A DNA stretch of 45,997 bases from Synergistota bacterium (GTDB taxonomy: Bacteria; Synergistota; GBS-1): the NCBI GenBank assembly GCA_021159885.1, contig JAGHDO010000013.1, forward strand, positions 1 through 45,997, in the 5' to 3' direction. The notes beneath the pieces are model-generated. The model worked only from the letters and a program-made list of their open reading frames with translations, was not told the origin of the DNA and searched no databases. Position 1 is the first letter of the stretch. The number at the start of each line of letters is the position of its first letter. Of this stretch, positions 31,351 to 39,746 are shown in pieces. A program made the translations under genes and the position numbers.

Positions 31351-31791
31351 TTACTGAATCTCCACACTATACTCTAAAAGCTCTTTGAGGGGAATCTTAA
31401 GAACTATCTTATAGGTTCTTCCATCAAAGCTTTCATTCACGACATATCCCCCACCAACTATTCCCTTTATCTTAACCGTCGTATAGTTCTTGGGAATGGG
31501 ATAATTAAGCTGATATAAAAGAAGAAGCGCATTTCTTTCCGCATCTATAAGCGCCGCTCTTCTCGCCAGAAGCTTAGCTTGCGCTTTACTCTCATAGCTT
31601 TTAGGGATCTTTCCCATCCCCTCTACTATAACTGCCCTCTCTTCCCAGTCTATCTTCCCCCAAGGAAATCCCTCAAGGGCTATGTTGTTTTTATTGGCCT
31701 TTTTAAGCAAAGATATGTCAACCTTATAGGGGATACCAAAGACCGGGGAGAGAAGGCAAAATATCAAAAGAACTGCTAAAGCTATCCTCAC
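31351..31791 (-). CDS. LPP20-like secreted protein (envelope operon gene 3)
   Basis: A 146-aa protein with a signal peptide (1-19, ending SPVFG). The mature part has the LPP20 family pattern: EERAVIVEGMGKIP, then the helix AQAKLLARRAALIDAERNALLLL, then TTVKIKGIVGGGYVVNES and TYKIVLKIPLKEL. The family pairs two beta strands around a long LA-R-A helix that also occurs in FlgT N-terminal domains. It starts 4 bases inside the upstream FlgT-like gene and is followed after 18 bases by the CsgG-like gene. No lipobox is visible, although many family members are lipoproteins. Confidence 0.78.
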   Translation of the reverse strand: MRIALAVLLIFCLLSPVFGIPYKVDISLLKKANKNNIALEGFPWGKIDWEERAVIVEGMGKIPKSYESKAQAKLLARRAALIDAERNALLLLYQLNYPIPKNYTTVKIKGIVGGGYVVNESFDGRTYKIVLKIPLKELLEYSVEIQ

Positions 31792-32939
31792 TTTGCTCCT
31801 CCTCCCTTAAACCTACAAACTATCTTATTCGCGGAAAAGTCCGTTATCTCTAAGCCAAGCCCCTCTAATCTTACCGCAAGATCCTCAGCATTTCCCTCAA
31901 AATTAACGTCAAGGGTCAGATTGCCCTCATGAAAACTTCTTTGGTAAACACCAACCACGCCCTTAAAATTTCCTATCTTCCTTTTCAGCATCATGGCACC
32001 TGTGAACTTTAATCCCTCTATCCTGACCTGAATGGTTCTACCCGGGATCCCTCTCCCGGTCTGCCCGAGCATCGCATAAGCCACCTCATAGACAAGCTTT
32101 TTAGCAGCTCGAGACGCGGCTATCTTAAGCGCCTTCATCGCCGCATCATTCACGCTTAATCCCACCTTCCTCACGGAGGGTATCGCTATCCCAAGCACCT
32201 TACCCGTCTGCGTTATAACCGCCTTTATCTGAAGTTGAGCTTGAACTCCGTAAAGCTTTTGCCCCGAGATAACCTGTGATGTGTAAGGGACCGCCATCGC
32301 TCTACCAAAGATCACGACATCCGCATCATGCCTTTTAGCAAGCTCGATTAGCTTCGTCCGATCCCCCCTCAGGCTCGCTTCAGTTGCCTCCCTTCTCCTA
32401 TTAGCATCTATCTGTTTGGGGTCAACAACGTGATAGCCAGCGTTCTGAAATATGCTCAAGATAGTAGACTCACTGACCGAAAGAAACGGCGTTTTACCCG
32501 CTATATTCTCATCTATGCAGACCATAAGAACAGGATTTCCCAGGGTGTCTATCACCACGGGTCCGAGAACGTCGTTTAGCTTCCTTAAAGCAACCGTTGC
32601 GCGCATCTTCACCTTAATCACGCCATCTTCTTCCCATCTTTTTAAGATCTTATAGCTCGTTATAAGCCCCTTTGACTGCGCCATAACTTTATCCCTTATA
32701 ACTTGAAAGTTTTCCATCTCAGTTATACCGTGAATCAGAACACCAAGTCCTTTCTCTATAGCGTTTCTAAAGGCGTCCCTTTTCGCCTCATCAAACGCCC
32801 TCTCCTTATCCCCTCCTATTATGGCTCCGGCTCCCTCAACCTCAACCGTTGTGGCGCTTCCCGCTGCGAGTGCGGGAAGCGCCATGTATCCAACTATAGT
32901 CGAAATCAGAAGAAAAATAAACGCAGTCTTAAAGCGCAT
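31788..32939 (-). CDS. FlgT-like secreted protein (envelope operon gene 2)
   Basis: A 383-aa protein with a signal peptide (1-25, ending ALPALAA). Residues 30-120 form a FlgT-N-like domain (VEVEGAGAIIGGDKERAFDEA, KRDAFRNAIEKGLGVLI, VIKVKMRATVALRKL). Residues 135-300 form an alpha/beta domain like FlgT-M/CsgG (GNPVLMVCIDENI, ILSIFQNAGYHVVD, AKRHDADVVIFGRAM). Residues 305-383 form a beta-alpha-beta repeat (IQVRIEGLKFTGAMMLKRKIG, GNLTLDVNFEGNAEDLAVRL). In Vibrio, FlgT builds the flagellar H-ring, but no flagellar genes are near, so I avoid that name. It overlaps the LPP20-like gene by 4 bases. Confidence 0.8.
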   Translation of the reverse strand: MRFKTAFIFLLISTIVGYMALPALAAGSATTVEVEGAGAIIGGDKERAFDEAKRDAFRNAIEKGLGVLIHGITEMENFQVIRDKVMAQSKGLITSYKILKRWEEDGVIKVKMRATVALRKLNDVLGPVVIDTLGNPVLMVCIDENIAGKTPFLSVSESTILSIFQNAGYHVVDPKQIDANRRREATEASLRGDRTKLIELAKRHDADVVIFGRAMAVPYTSQVISGQKLYGVQAQLQIKAVITQTGKVLGIAIPSVRKVGLSVNDAAMKALKIAASRAAKKLVYEVAYAMLGQTGRGIPGRTIQVRIEGLKFTGAMMLKRKIGNFKGVVGVYQRSFHEGNLTLDVNFEGNAEDLAVRLEGLGLEITDFSANKIVCRFKGGGAK

Positions 32940-32945
32940 TACCGA

Positions 32946-33794
32946 TCACCGCTTAACCACTATTACCCTACATGCCGCTCTGAAATCATAGTTATTATGT
33001 CTTATAGCATCCGCATCTCTCTTGGATATAACGACGTCCACGTTATTTGGAGAAACCGTCTTTACCGCTTTCGCAACGAGGGGCTTGGGGCCTACCCTCG
33101 GATCACCCTTAGCCCAATTTATGTTGGTTTGATAGGCAGCCATTCCGCTTGCCATAAACCTCTCCCTATCCACATATTTGAGGGAATAAACCTCTCTACC
33201 ATTTGGATCGAGTATTCTGAAGGTAGTAGCAGGAATAAGGGGAACATATCGCGCATCTAAAACCAAGCCCGTGTAATTAGCCCTCCTCGGAGGAGGAGAA
33301 ACCCTTCTTCTCTTTACTCCTTTCATGTCTGCTACTATTCTTCTTATCTTCTTAAGATATATTCTTCCCCAAACGGTATAGATCTCTCCATCCCATTTCT
33401 CTCTAACTATCTCTATTCCCTTTATCCACCCGTGAACCTCGCTTCTGACCACATCGCTTTTAACCATGAAATTCTCCATCAAGGTTTCACTGTCTATTCT
33501 CACGCCCTTAATCGCCTCAAGCATATTCCTTTGAAGATCGAGAATAGCCCCTCTCTTAGCGAGAAGCTTTCCCTGAGCCTTGTTAACCGCCGTCGTGGGA
33601 GGAACCGCGGATCCGGAAGCCTCAATGTAATCATCAGTCCAATTTATAGATCCATGAGCCGTTTCCTCCACAACTTTCCCCACTTGGCTTGGCAGGTTAG
33701 CCGTGGGCTGCGATGACTGCGCGAAGGCACCTATCGTTATAATACCTACGCCCAGACATATAATCAACCAGCCTGCGATTTTCTTCAAATCCAT
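32946..33794 (-). CDS. LPP20-like secreted protein with extra C-terminal domain (envelope operon gene 1)
   Basis: A 282-aa protein with a signal peptide (1-26, ending GAFAQ). Residues 50-160 have the LPP20-like pattern (DDYIEASGSAVPP, then AQGKLLAKRGAILDLQRNMLEAI, then KWDGEIYTVWGRIYL). After a basic linker (GVKRRRVSPPPRR), residues 180-282 form a second domain: TGLVLDARYVPLIPATTFRI, NGREVYSLKYVDRERF, KPLVAKAVKTVSPNNVDVVIS and RAACRVIVVKR. This architecture occurs in envelope proteins of several diderm phyla with no defined function. It is the first gene of the operon, with an AGAGGAGGT ribosome site. Confidence 0.78.
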   Translation of the reverse strand: MDLKKIAGWLIICLGVGIITIGAFAQSSQPTANLPSQVGKVVEETAHGSINWTDDYIEASGSAVPPTTAVNKAQGKLLAKRGAILDLQRNMLEAIKGVRIDSETLMENFMVKSDVVRSEVHGWIKGIEIVREKWDGEIYTVWGRIYLKKIRRIVADMKGVKRRRVSPPPRRANYTGLVLDARYVPLIPATTFRILDPNGREVYSLKYVDRERFMASGMAAYQTNINWAKGDPRVGPKPLVAKAVKTVSPNNVDVVISKRDADAIRHNNYDFRAACRVIVVKR

Positions 33795-33827
33795 GATCCT
33801 CTACCTCCTCTCAGTTTTATAAAATCA

Positions 33828-33836
33828 ATTTTATCA
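33828..33836 (-). promoter_or_regulatory. Possible extended -10 promoter of the envelope operon
   Basis: The minus strand reads TGATAAAAT (plus 33828-33836) just at the tatD stop, about 35 bases before the first ATG of the operon. No good -35 is visible. Confidence 0.4.
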
Positions 33837-34613
33837 CATTCCGCCAAGTTTGAAAAACTTATTCGCGTTTTCATAAGTAATCTTAGCGAGCTCAGCCTCA
33901 TCAACCCTCCTAACGCGTGCGATCTCCCTAAGAACGTGGATAAGATAAGCTGGCTCATTTCTCCTTCCTCTATACGGCTTGGGAGCGAGATACGGCGCAT
34001 CAGTCTCTATAAGTAGCTTGTCTTCGGGAACAAGGCGCGATGCCTCCCTTAAATCAACCGCCTTCGGAAAGGTTACTATTCCAGCGAAGGATATGTAAAG
34101 ACCAAGGCTTAAACTTCTCTCTAAGAACTTTGTTCCGCCGGAGTAGCAGTGCAGAACCCCTCCCCTCTGGGGCAAACCAACATCCCTTATGATAGAAAGA
34201 GCATCCTCGTATGCATCTCGCAGATGAATTATAACCGGAACGTTGAGCTCCTTAGCAAGGCAAAGCTGTCTCTCAAAGACCGATCTTTGAACATCCCTCG
34301 GAGAGTTATCATAATAGTAGTCAAGACCTATCTCCCCAAGAGCAACGGTCTTTGGTTGAGATATAAGTCTCTTAAGAAGCTGGATATGTTCCTCTTCTCT
34401 AAAAAACTTGGAGTCGTGGGGATGAAAACCACATGCTGCATATGCTCCATCCAGCTCCTCCGCTATCTTAACTGCCCTTTCGCTCGATGACGCATCCCAG
34501 CCAACCACTACCATCCTGCAAACGCCCACATCCTTAGCACGCTTATAAGTCTCCCTCCAATCATCTTTAAAATGCCTGATGTTCAAATGACAATGAGTAT
34601 CAAACAGTTTCAT
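33834..34613 (-). CDS. tatD: TatD family metal-dependent deoxyribonuclease/hydrolase
   Basis: A 259-aa TIM-barrel hydrolase. Metal ligands are in LFDTHCHLN (H6, H8). Other motifs are ALGEIGLDYYYD, VIIHLRDAYEDAL, GGVLHCYSGG and LLIETDAPYLAP. This is the YcfH/YabD-type group, commonly next to metG as here (three bases separate the two genes). TatD proteins act as Mg-dependent 3'-5' exonucleases on DNA or RNA in E. coli; the exact substrate here is unproven. It is the last gene of the PAP2-metG operon. Confidence 0.94.
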   Translation of the reverse strand: MKLFDTHCHLNIRHFKDDWRETYKRAKDVGVCRMVVVGWDASSSERAVKIAEELDGAYAACGFHPHDSKFFREEEHIQLLKRLISQPKTVALGEIGLDYYYDNSPRDVQRSVFERQLCLAKELNVPVIIHLRDAYEDALSIIRDVGLPQRGGVLHCYSGGTKFLERSLSLGLYISFAGIVTFPKAVDLREASRLVPEDKLLIETDAPYLAPKPYRGRRNEPAYLIHVLREIARVRRVDEAELAKITYENANKFFKLGGM

Positions 34614-34616
34614 CCA

Positions 34617-36506
34617 CTAAGTCACCTTACTCCCGGGATCAACTTCCCTATCTGGCTTCAATATAATAGGCTTACCATCTCTATCGGTAGCGGCAAGTAA
34701 CATACCTTGAGATATGATTCCTCTTATCTTTGCCGGCTCAAGGTTGGCTATGACTACGATTTCCCTTCCGATGATCTCTTCAGGGGAATAGACCTCGGCT
34801 ATTCCCGCAACGATAGTCCTTCTTTCATCACCAATATCTATCTCGAGCTTAAGAAGCTTATCGGTCTTGGGAACTCTCTCCGCCGAGATAACCTTCGCTA
34901 TACGCAGATCCATTTTTCTGAATTCATCTATGCTTATCATCTTCCTCTCCTCCTTTTTCTCAGAAGCTTTCCTTTCCGGTCTAAGCTCCACCCGGGGGAA
35001 GAGAACCTCATCAGGTTTTACCCTCACCCCAACGGGATACCTTCCCCAGACCATCTCGGAAAAGCCCGCTTCCTCAGGCGTTCCAGCTAAACCAAGTTGC
35101 TTCCAAGCCTTGGCTCCGCTCTCAGGCATAAATGGCGTTATCATTAAAGTTAAAAACCTTAACCCTTCAAGAAGCGTATAAAGAACGCTTGATAGCCTCT
35201 TCTTTTTGCCCTCTCTTCCCAAAATCCAGGGGTATGTCTCATCTATATATTTATTCAAGCGCGATGAGAAGGCAAAGATTTCCTTTAATGCTCTATCATA
35301 AGCAAAGTCGTCCATATAGGTAGAGGCTCTATTGAAAACCTCAACACCCAAGCTCGCCACCTCTTTATCTATGGGGTCTTCCTCGAAAGGCTCGGGAGCG
35401 ATTCCGTCAAAATACTTCTTCACCATAACAAGCGTTCTATTAAGCAGATTTCCGTAATTATCCGCAAGCTCACCGTTTATCCTTCCTACGAGCGCCTCAT
35501 AGGAAAAGTCTCCATCAAGCCCAAATGGAACCTCTCTTAAGAGGAAGTATCTGAAGGCATCAGATCCATATCTTGCAACGACCTCATTCGGATCAACCAC
35601 ATTGCCCTTAGACTTAGACATTTTCTCTCCTTCAACGGTCCACCAGCCATGTGCGAAAACCAGCTTCGGAGGATTAACCCCCAAAGACATAAGCATAGCA
35701 GGCCATATTATAGCGTGGAACCTTATTATATCTTTTCCCACGAGATGATGAACGACGGGCCAGTATTTATTAAACTTCTCCTCATCCTGAGAGAAACCTG
35801 CAACCGTGAGGTAGTTTATCAAGGCATCGAACCAAACGTAAATAACATGCTTTGGATCTCCAGGAAACGGTATACCCCACTTAACCGTAGTTCTTGTAAC
35901 GCTTATGTCCTTTAACCCTCTCCTTATAAAACTATAAACCTCGTTAAATCGAGACTCCGGCTTAACGCAGTCTGGATGCTCGTCCATGAATTTAAGCAGC
36001 TTATCTTGATGCTTAGAGAGCCTGAAAAAGTATGTCTCTTCGCTGACCCTTTCTACCCCTCTTCCGCAGTCAGGGCATCTTCTACCCGGAAGAAGCTGAG
36101 ATTCGCTCCAAAAGCTTTCACAGAAGACACAATACCAACCCTCGTAAGTCCCCTTGTATATATCGCCAGCATCGATAAGCCTCTTGAAAACCTCAACAAC
36201 GACCTTTTCATGCCTCTCCTCCGTAGTGCGTATAAAATCGTCGTTGCTTATATCAAGCTTCCTCCAAAGCTCCTTAAAGTTCTCAACCACTCTATCAGCA
36301 AGCTCCTTAGGATGAAGCCCCATCTTCTCAGCGGTTCTTTTTATCTTCTGACCGTGCTCATCTGTACCCGTGCAGAATAGAACATCGTATCCCTCCATTC
36401 TTTTCCAGCGAGCCATGACATCCGCAGCTATGGTCGTATAAGCATGTCCTATGTGAGGAACATCGTTAACATAATATATTGGCGTAGTTATGTAAAAGCT
36501 CTTCAA
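34617..36506 (-). CDS. metG: Methionyl-tRNA synthetase with C-terminal tRNA-binding domain
   Basis: A 629-aa class I synthetase. The HIGH motif is H18-I-G-H21 (VPHIGHAY). A zinc knuckle lies in CVFCESFW through RRCPDCGRG. KMSKS is in EGEKMSKSKGNVVDP. The anticodon-binding helical domain follows. A C-terminal Arc1p-like tRNA-binding OB domain begins near residue 520 (ISIDEFRKMDLRIAKVISAE) and ends with ISQGMLLAATDRDG. It charges tRNA-Met. It overlaps rsmI by 4 bases at its start. Confidence 0.97.
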   Translation of the reverse strand: MKSFYITTPIYYVNDVPHIGHAYTTIAADVMARWKRMEGYDVLFCTGTDEHGQKIKRTAEKMGLHPKELADRVVENFKELWRKLDISNDDFIRTTEERHEKVVVEVFKRLIDAGDIYKGTYEGWYCVFCESFWSESQLLPGRRCPDCGRGVERVSEETYFFRLSKHQDKLLKFMDEHPDCVKPESRFNEVYSFIRRGLKDISVTRTTVKWGIPFPGDPKHVIYVWFDALINYLTVAGFSQDEEKFNKYWPVVHHLVGKDIIRFHAIIWPAMLMSLGVNPPKLVFAHGWWTVEGEKMSKSKGNVVDPNEVVARYGSDAFRYFLLREVPFGLDGDFSYEALVGRINGELADNYGNLLNRTLVMVKKYFDGIAPEPFEEDPIDKEVASLGVEVFNRASTYMDDFAYDRALKEIFAFSSRLNKYIDETYPWILGREGKKKRLSSVLYTLLEGLRFLTLMITPFMPESGAKAWKQLGLAGTPEEAGFSEMVWGRYPVGVRVKPDEVLFPRVELRPERKASEKKEERKMISIDEFRKMDLRIAKVISAERVPKTDKLLKLEIDIGDERRTIVAGIAEVYSPEEIIGREIVVIANLEPAKIRGIISQGMLLAATDRDGKPIILKPDREVDPGSKVT

Positions 36507-37336
36507 ACCTCATCCCCTCCCTTCACCCTTATAACCATCTGATAGATTTTTCTCCTGGATATTCCAGTCTCAAAGTGAATCCTCTCAGCTATGTCCTTAG
36601 CGCTTAAGCCTACATGTATAAGCCCCCTTATCCTCTCTAAGAGAAGACTCTCATCGTATTCTTCACTATCTCCGCTCTTTCCCTCCACTACTACAACCAT
36701 TTCTCCCCTTAAGGTATCAGCTCTTTTCACGATCTCAGATACCTTCCCTCGAACGACTTCCTCATGAAGTTTGCTTATCTCACGAACCAGGCACACTCTC
36801 CTATTTCCAAGTATATCAAGTATATCATAGAGAGCTTCCGTTATCCTGTGTGGAGCTTCATAAAAAACGAGAGTAAACGGAAAATCGCGAATTAGTGCAA
36901 GAGCTTTTCTTCTCTTGCCCCGCTGAGAGGGAAGAAAACCATAAAACAGAAAAGGATGCGGGTCAAAAGCGGAAAGAAGAAGGGCAGGAACGAAAGCAGT
37001 AGGGCCCGGAAGAACCTCAACACGATATCCACATTTAACACACTCCCTTATAGCCTCAACCCCCATATCAGATATCCCTGGCGTGCCTGCATCGCTAACA
37101 AGCGAAACGCTCTTACCCTCTGAGAGAAAGGAAAGAAGAAAGGGTAGTCTCTTTCGCCAGTTATGCTTGTTATAGCTATAAAGCTTTTTTCCTCTTATAT
37201 CGTATCTCTCAAGAAGTACCATCGTTCTTCTCGTATCCTCGGCGAATATGGCATCAGATTCTCTCAATATTCGAAGAACTCTCAGGGTTATATCCTCGAG
37301 GTTACCTATAGGAGTGGGACATATATAAAGAGGCAT
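36503..37336 (-). CDS. rsmI: 16S rRNA (cytidine-1402-2'-O)-methyltransferase
   Basis: A 277-aa tetrapyrrole-methylase-fold enzyme. Family motifs are CPTPIGNLEDITLRVLRIL, FAEDTRRT, SLVSDAGTPGISDMG, LPGPTAFVPALLLSAF and PFTLVFYEAPHRI. It methylates the ribose of C1402 in the ribosomal P site of 16S rRNA. The C-terminal helix-turn-helix-like tail (GLSAKDIAERIHFETGISRRKIYQMVI) is as usual. It sits between the TrmN6-like gene (two bases) and metG. Confidence 0.96.
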   Translation of the reverse strand: MPLYICPTPIGNLEDITLRVLRILRESDAIFAEDTRRTMVLLERYDIRGKKLYSYNKHNWRKRLPFLLSFLSEGKSVSLVSDAGTPGISDMGVEAIRECVKCGYRVEVLPGPTAFVPALLLSAFDPHPFLFYGFLPSQRGKRRKALALIRDFPFTLVFYEAPHRITEALYDILDILGNRRVCLVREISKLHEEVVRGKVSEIVKRADTLRGEMVVVVEGKSGDSEEYDESLLLERIRGLIHVGLSAKDIAERIHFETGISRRKIYQMVIRVKGGDEV

Positions 37337-37338
37337 AC

Positions 37339-38067
37339 TTATATCTCACCCATATATACCTTCTTGAGCTCCTCAGTATAGCTTCCATCCTCGTTGTAGA
37401 GGACGAGAGGAGCGAGAACACTAAGCGATGGAGAACCATCTCTAACTCCCTTAACCAGTATGAACTCAGCCTCGGACGCCGCACGGGAGTGCACGAATCT
37501 TAACTCCTTCGGTTCCAGCTTTAACCTCCTCATATTAAACATCAGATCCGCAAGCCTAAAGGGTCTATAGATAAGATAGAGTCTCCCTCCCGTCGAAAGC
37601 AAATACTTGGAAGCTCTCAGGAACTCCTCCAAGGTGCATCCCTCCTCAGTATAAGCCAACGATCGCATCTCATCCGATGGTAGTCTTCCGCTCCTTAAGG
37701 GAATGTAAGGCGGGTTTCCAAGAACCACATTGAAAGAACCAGCGGGAAACAGCTCCCCTATCCTTCTTATGTCCCCCTTAACTATATCTATCCTGTCCGA
37801 AAAACCATTGATTTCAACATTCTTAAGAGCGATATTATAAAGCTCTTCTTGAAGCTCAACCCCTACAAATTTAAGGTGAGGCACTCTTAAAGCCAGAAGA
37901 AGCAAAACTATCCCCGCTCCAGTTCCAAGCTCGATGACCCTATCCTTAGGTTTCAAAGTAAGGAAATGAGCGAGAAGAAGAGCATCAACACCAAATCGCG
38001 GTCCGCAAGCTGGCTGATATAGCTTGAGTCTGCCTCTTAAGATCTCATCAAGCGTAAGCTCACTCAC
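37339..38067 (-). CDS. TrmN6-like N6-adenine tRNA methyltransferase
   Basis: A 242-aa Rossmann methyltransferase. The SAM-binding motif is VIELGTGAGIVLLLLA, the acidic residue lies in FVGVELQEEL, and the catalytic motif NPPY is in VVLGNPPYIPL. NPPY enzymes methylate exocyclic amines. The fit is best with the YfiC/TrmN6 group that modifies A37 of tRNA1-Val. Its ends overlap the secreted-protein gene by 4 bases, and rsmI follows after two bases, so three RNA-linked genes (with metG) are together. Confidence 0.9.
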   Translation of the reverse strand: MSELTLDEILRGRLKLYQPACGPRFGVDALLLAHFLTLKPKDRVIELGTGAGIVLLLLALRVPHLKFVGVELQEELYNIALKNVEINGFSDRIDIVKGDIRRIGELFPAGSFNVVLGNPPYIPLRSGRLPSDEMRSLAYTEEGCTLEEFLRASKYLLSTGGRLYLIYRPFRLADLMFNMRRLKLEPKELRFVHSRAASEAEFILVKGVRDGSPSLSVLAPLVLYNEDGSYTEELKKVYMGEI

Positions 38068-38648
38068 CGCTTTCTCGCCTCGCGTATTTTCTCCTTAAGA
38101 GAGACTATAATTCCCCTTATAAGCTCTCTTCTACTGCTTAACTCAAGCATTGAAAGCTTTTCCTTTAGAAGTGATTCAATCGATGAAACGGGAACTCCAT
38201 ACTTCTTAACAGCAACGTTAACCAGCCAAGAAACCCTCTTAAAAGCAGGTGCTCCAAGATCCCTTATTATAAATCTCTTTACGATCTCACCTGCCCCTTC
38301 AACCGTGAAACCAAGCCATAGAAATCTGCCAAATCCCTCAAGCAGGAGCTTAACCTCCCTACCAGAAAGCCTCCATAGAAGAGAAGCCTTTATCACAGAT
38401 TTAAGAGACTCCTCAAGCTTCTGAGGAGAAAGCTTCATATCCTCGGTAAGTTTGAGAGCTTCTTTCACTCCCCTGTTTACCCCATCAAAGAAAGATTTCT
38501 TGGCACCTTGAGACAAAGTAGAGAGATTTAAAAGCAACTCTTTGGTATACTCCATAACTCTATCGTAGACGGAGCCCTCATCAAAAGCGAGAGAGAAACC
38601 AGATAGGAAAAAGGCGAGTAAAACCGCACCCAGTATCGCTCTTCTCAC
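38064..38648 (-). CDS. Secreted helical protein of unknown function
   Basis: A 194-aa protein with a signal peptide (1-21, ending GFSLA). The mature part is predicted almost wholly helical and is rich in Leu, Lys and Glu (VMEYTKELLLNLSTLSQGAKK, REVKLLLEGFGRFLWLGF, LSMLELSSRRELIRGIIVSL). It overlaps the PAP2 gene and the TrmN6-like gene by 4 bases each. I do not recognise a family. Confidence 0.7.
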   Translation of the reverse strand: MRRAILGAVLLAFFLSGFSLAFDEGSVYDRVMEYTKELLLNLSTLSQGAKKSFFDGVNRGVKEALKLTEDMKLSPQKLEESLKSVIKASLLWRLSGREVKLLLEGFGRFLWLGFTVEGAGEIVKRFIIRDLGAPAFKRVSWLVNVAVKKYGVPVSSIESLLKEKLSMLELSSRRELIRGIIVSLKEKIREARKR

Positions 38649-39304
38649 CTTCCCACCTCCTTAAAATACCCTTTGACTATCACATATCCAAAAATCGCGG
38701 AAAAAAGAGCATCTGAAAGAAAATGATTTCCGGTTTCCAGTCTATTATAAACCACCGTGCCCATCGCAAATGGAAAGAGGAATCGATAGACTCCACCAAA
38801 GCGCATTAAAAGCCACGCAAACAAGACGGAAGCAACAAGCACGTGTCCAGATGGAAAGCTCTGATAATCGTTACTGAAAAAGGAAGCTGGAAAGTTAAAG
38901 AAGGAGTACACACCTACCTCCATATAAGGACGCGCTCTTCCAAAAAGGAGCTTAAGTAGGTCTCCAAAAAGCGCAGCCAGAACAATGAGAGATATCGCTT
39001 CCCCCACAAGCTTTTCAACCCTATCAAATCGACTAAGCAAAGCCAGGTAAAAGATCGATACAAGAAATGGTAGAACTATATCCGCATCTCCCAGTACGTT
39101 TCCCAACTTCGAGAGATAGAAAGAAAGCTTACCCCCTTCTTCCAAATGAAGAAGCGGATCCGTAAGAAGCGAAAGCAAAGAAAACCCCGCTATTTTTAAC
39201 CCTACCGGGTTAAAAATAGCACGGAATACAAACCTTAAGCTTCCTCTCTTCCATTCTCTATAAAGAATTCCTATAAGTAGTAAAGCAAAAAAAGTTTTAT
39301 ACAT
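38645..39304 (-). CDS. PAP2 family membrane phosphatase
   Basis: A 219-aa membrane protein with about six helices. The PAP2 catalytic motifs are present: KLLFGRARP, QSFPSGHVLVAS and YNRLETGNHFLSD, the latter replacing the usual S-R with N-R. These enzymes dephosphorylate lipid phosphates such as undecaprenyl pyrophosphate or phosphatidylglycerophosphate; the substrate here is undetermined. The start ATG at 39304 has no clear ribosome site and lies right after the HU terminator hairpin. The first part of the gene also holds a 14-bp perfect hairpin (39189-39220). It is the first gene of the minus-strand operon running to tatD. Confidence 0.88.
   Translation of the reverse strand: MYKTFFALLLIGILYREWKRGSLRFVFRAIFNPVGLKIAGFSLLSLLTDPLLHLEEGGKLSFYLSKLGNVLGDADIVLPFLVSIFYLALLSRFDRVEKLVGEAISLIVLAALFGDLLKLLFGRARPYMEVGVYSFFNFPASFFSNDYQSFPSGHVLVASVLFAWLLMRFGGVYRFLFPFAMGTVVYNRLETGNHFLSDALFSAIFGYVIVKGYFKEVGR
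39189..39220. repeat. Perfect 14-bp inverted repeat inside the PAP2 gene
   Basis: GCTATTTTTAACCC and GGGTTAAAAATAGC flank the 4-base loop TACC, about 85-115 bases into the coding region. There is no following T run on either strand. Confidence 0.8.
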
Positions 39305-39316
39305 CTATCAGAAGGA

Positions 39317-39345
39317 AATAGGGGGAGCCATGGGCTCCCCCTATT
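39317..39345 (-). terminator. Hairpin terminator downstream of hup
   Basis: AATAGGGGGAGCC and GGCTCCCCCTATT form a 13-bp stem with a 3-base loop. On the minus strand it is followed by TTTCCTTC, a weak T run. It ends the HU transcript and precedes the PAP2 start by 13 bases. Confidence 0.75.
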
Positions 39346-39369
39346 CAAAAGAATCAAAAATGAAAAAGG

Positions 39370-39651
39370 CTACTTGCTCCCCATAACTCTCGTTTTGAGC
39401 TCCTTGCCAACCCTGAATACGGGAACCTTTCTTGGCGGTATCTTTATCTCTTCACCGGTCCGAGGATTCCTGCCAACTCTCTCCGCCCTCTGCTTAACCT
39501 CGAATATTCCGAAACCCGCTATTTGAACTTTTTCTCCTTTAGTAAGCGCGTCCATAATAGTCTCAAAGACCGCATTAACGACCAAAGCGGTATCTTTCTT
39601 GGTCATGCCCGTTTTCTCCGCTACCTGCCTGACGAGCTCTGCTTTGGTCAA
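39370..39651 (-). CDS. hup: DNA-binding protein HU
   Basis: A 93-aa HU-family protein from TTG 39651 (MTKAELVRQVAEKTGMTKK). This start is preferred to the GTG at 39660 because it matches the normal HU N-terminus and leaves GGGGGTGA at a good distance, whereas the GTG touches the G run. The beta arm motif is FGIFEVKQRAERVGRNPRTGEEI, then KIPPRKVPVFRVGKELK. HU bends and compacts DNA. The gene is monocistronic, with its own promoter and a hairpin terminator. Confidence 0.96.
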   Translation of the reverse strand: MTKAELVRQVAEKTGMTKKDTALVVNAVFETIMDALTKGEKVQIAGFGIFEVKQRAERVGRNPRTGEEIKIPPRKVPVFRVGKELKTRVMGSK

Positions 39652-39679
39652 AACCTTCACCCCCCAAGGTTTTTTTCAT

Positions 39680-39708
39680 ATTATAAGCAAAAACTCCCTT
39701 GATATCAA
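39680..39708 (-). promoter_or_regulatory. Strong sigma-70 type promoter of hup
   Basis: The minus strand shows TTGATA (plus 39703-39708), a 17-base spacer and a perfect TATAAT (plus 39680-39685). The predicted start is near 39673, with the G-rich ribosome site following. Confidence 0.8.
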
Positions 39709-39746
39709 TAGCTTTCGCGTTATATCATGAAAAACCAAGAAAAAAA

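Noticed and set aside
31788-32939. Naming this gene flgT as a flagellar H-ring protein
   Set aside because: Only fold-like similarity is visible and no flagellar gene is in the window.
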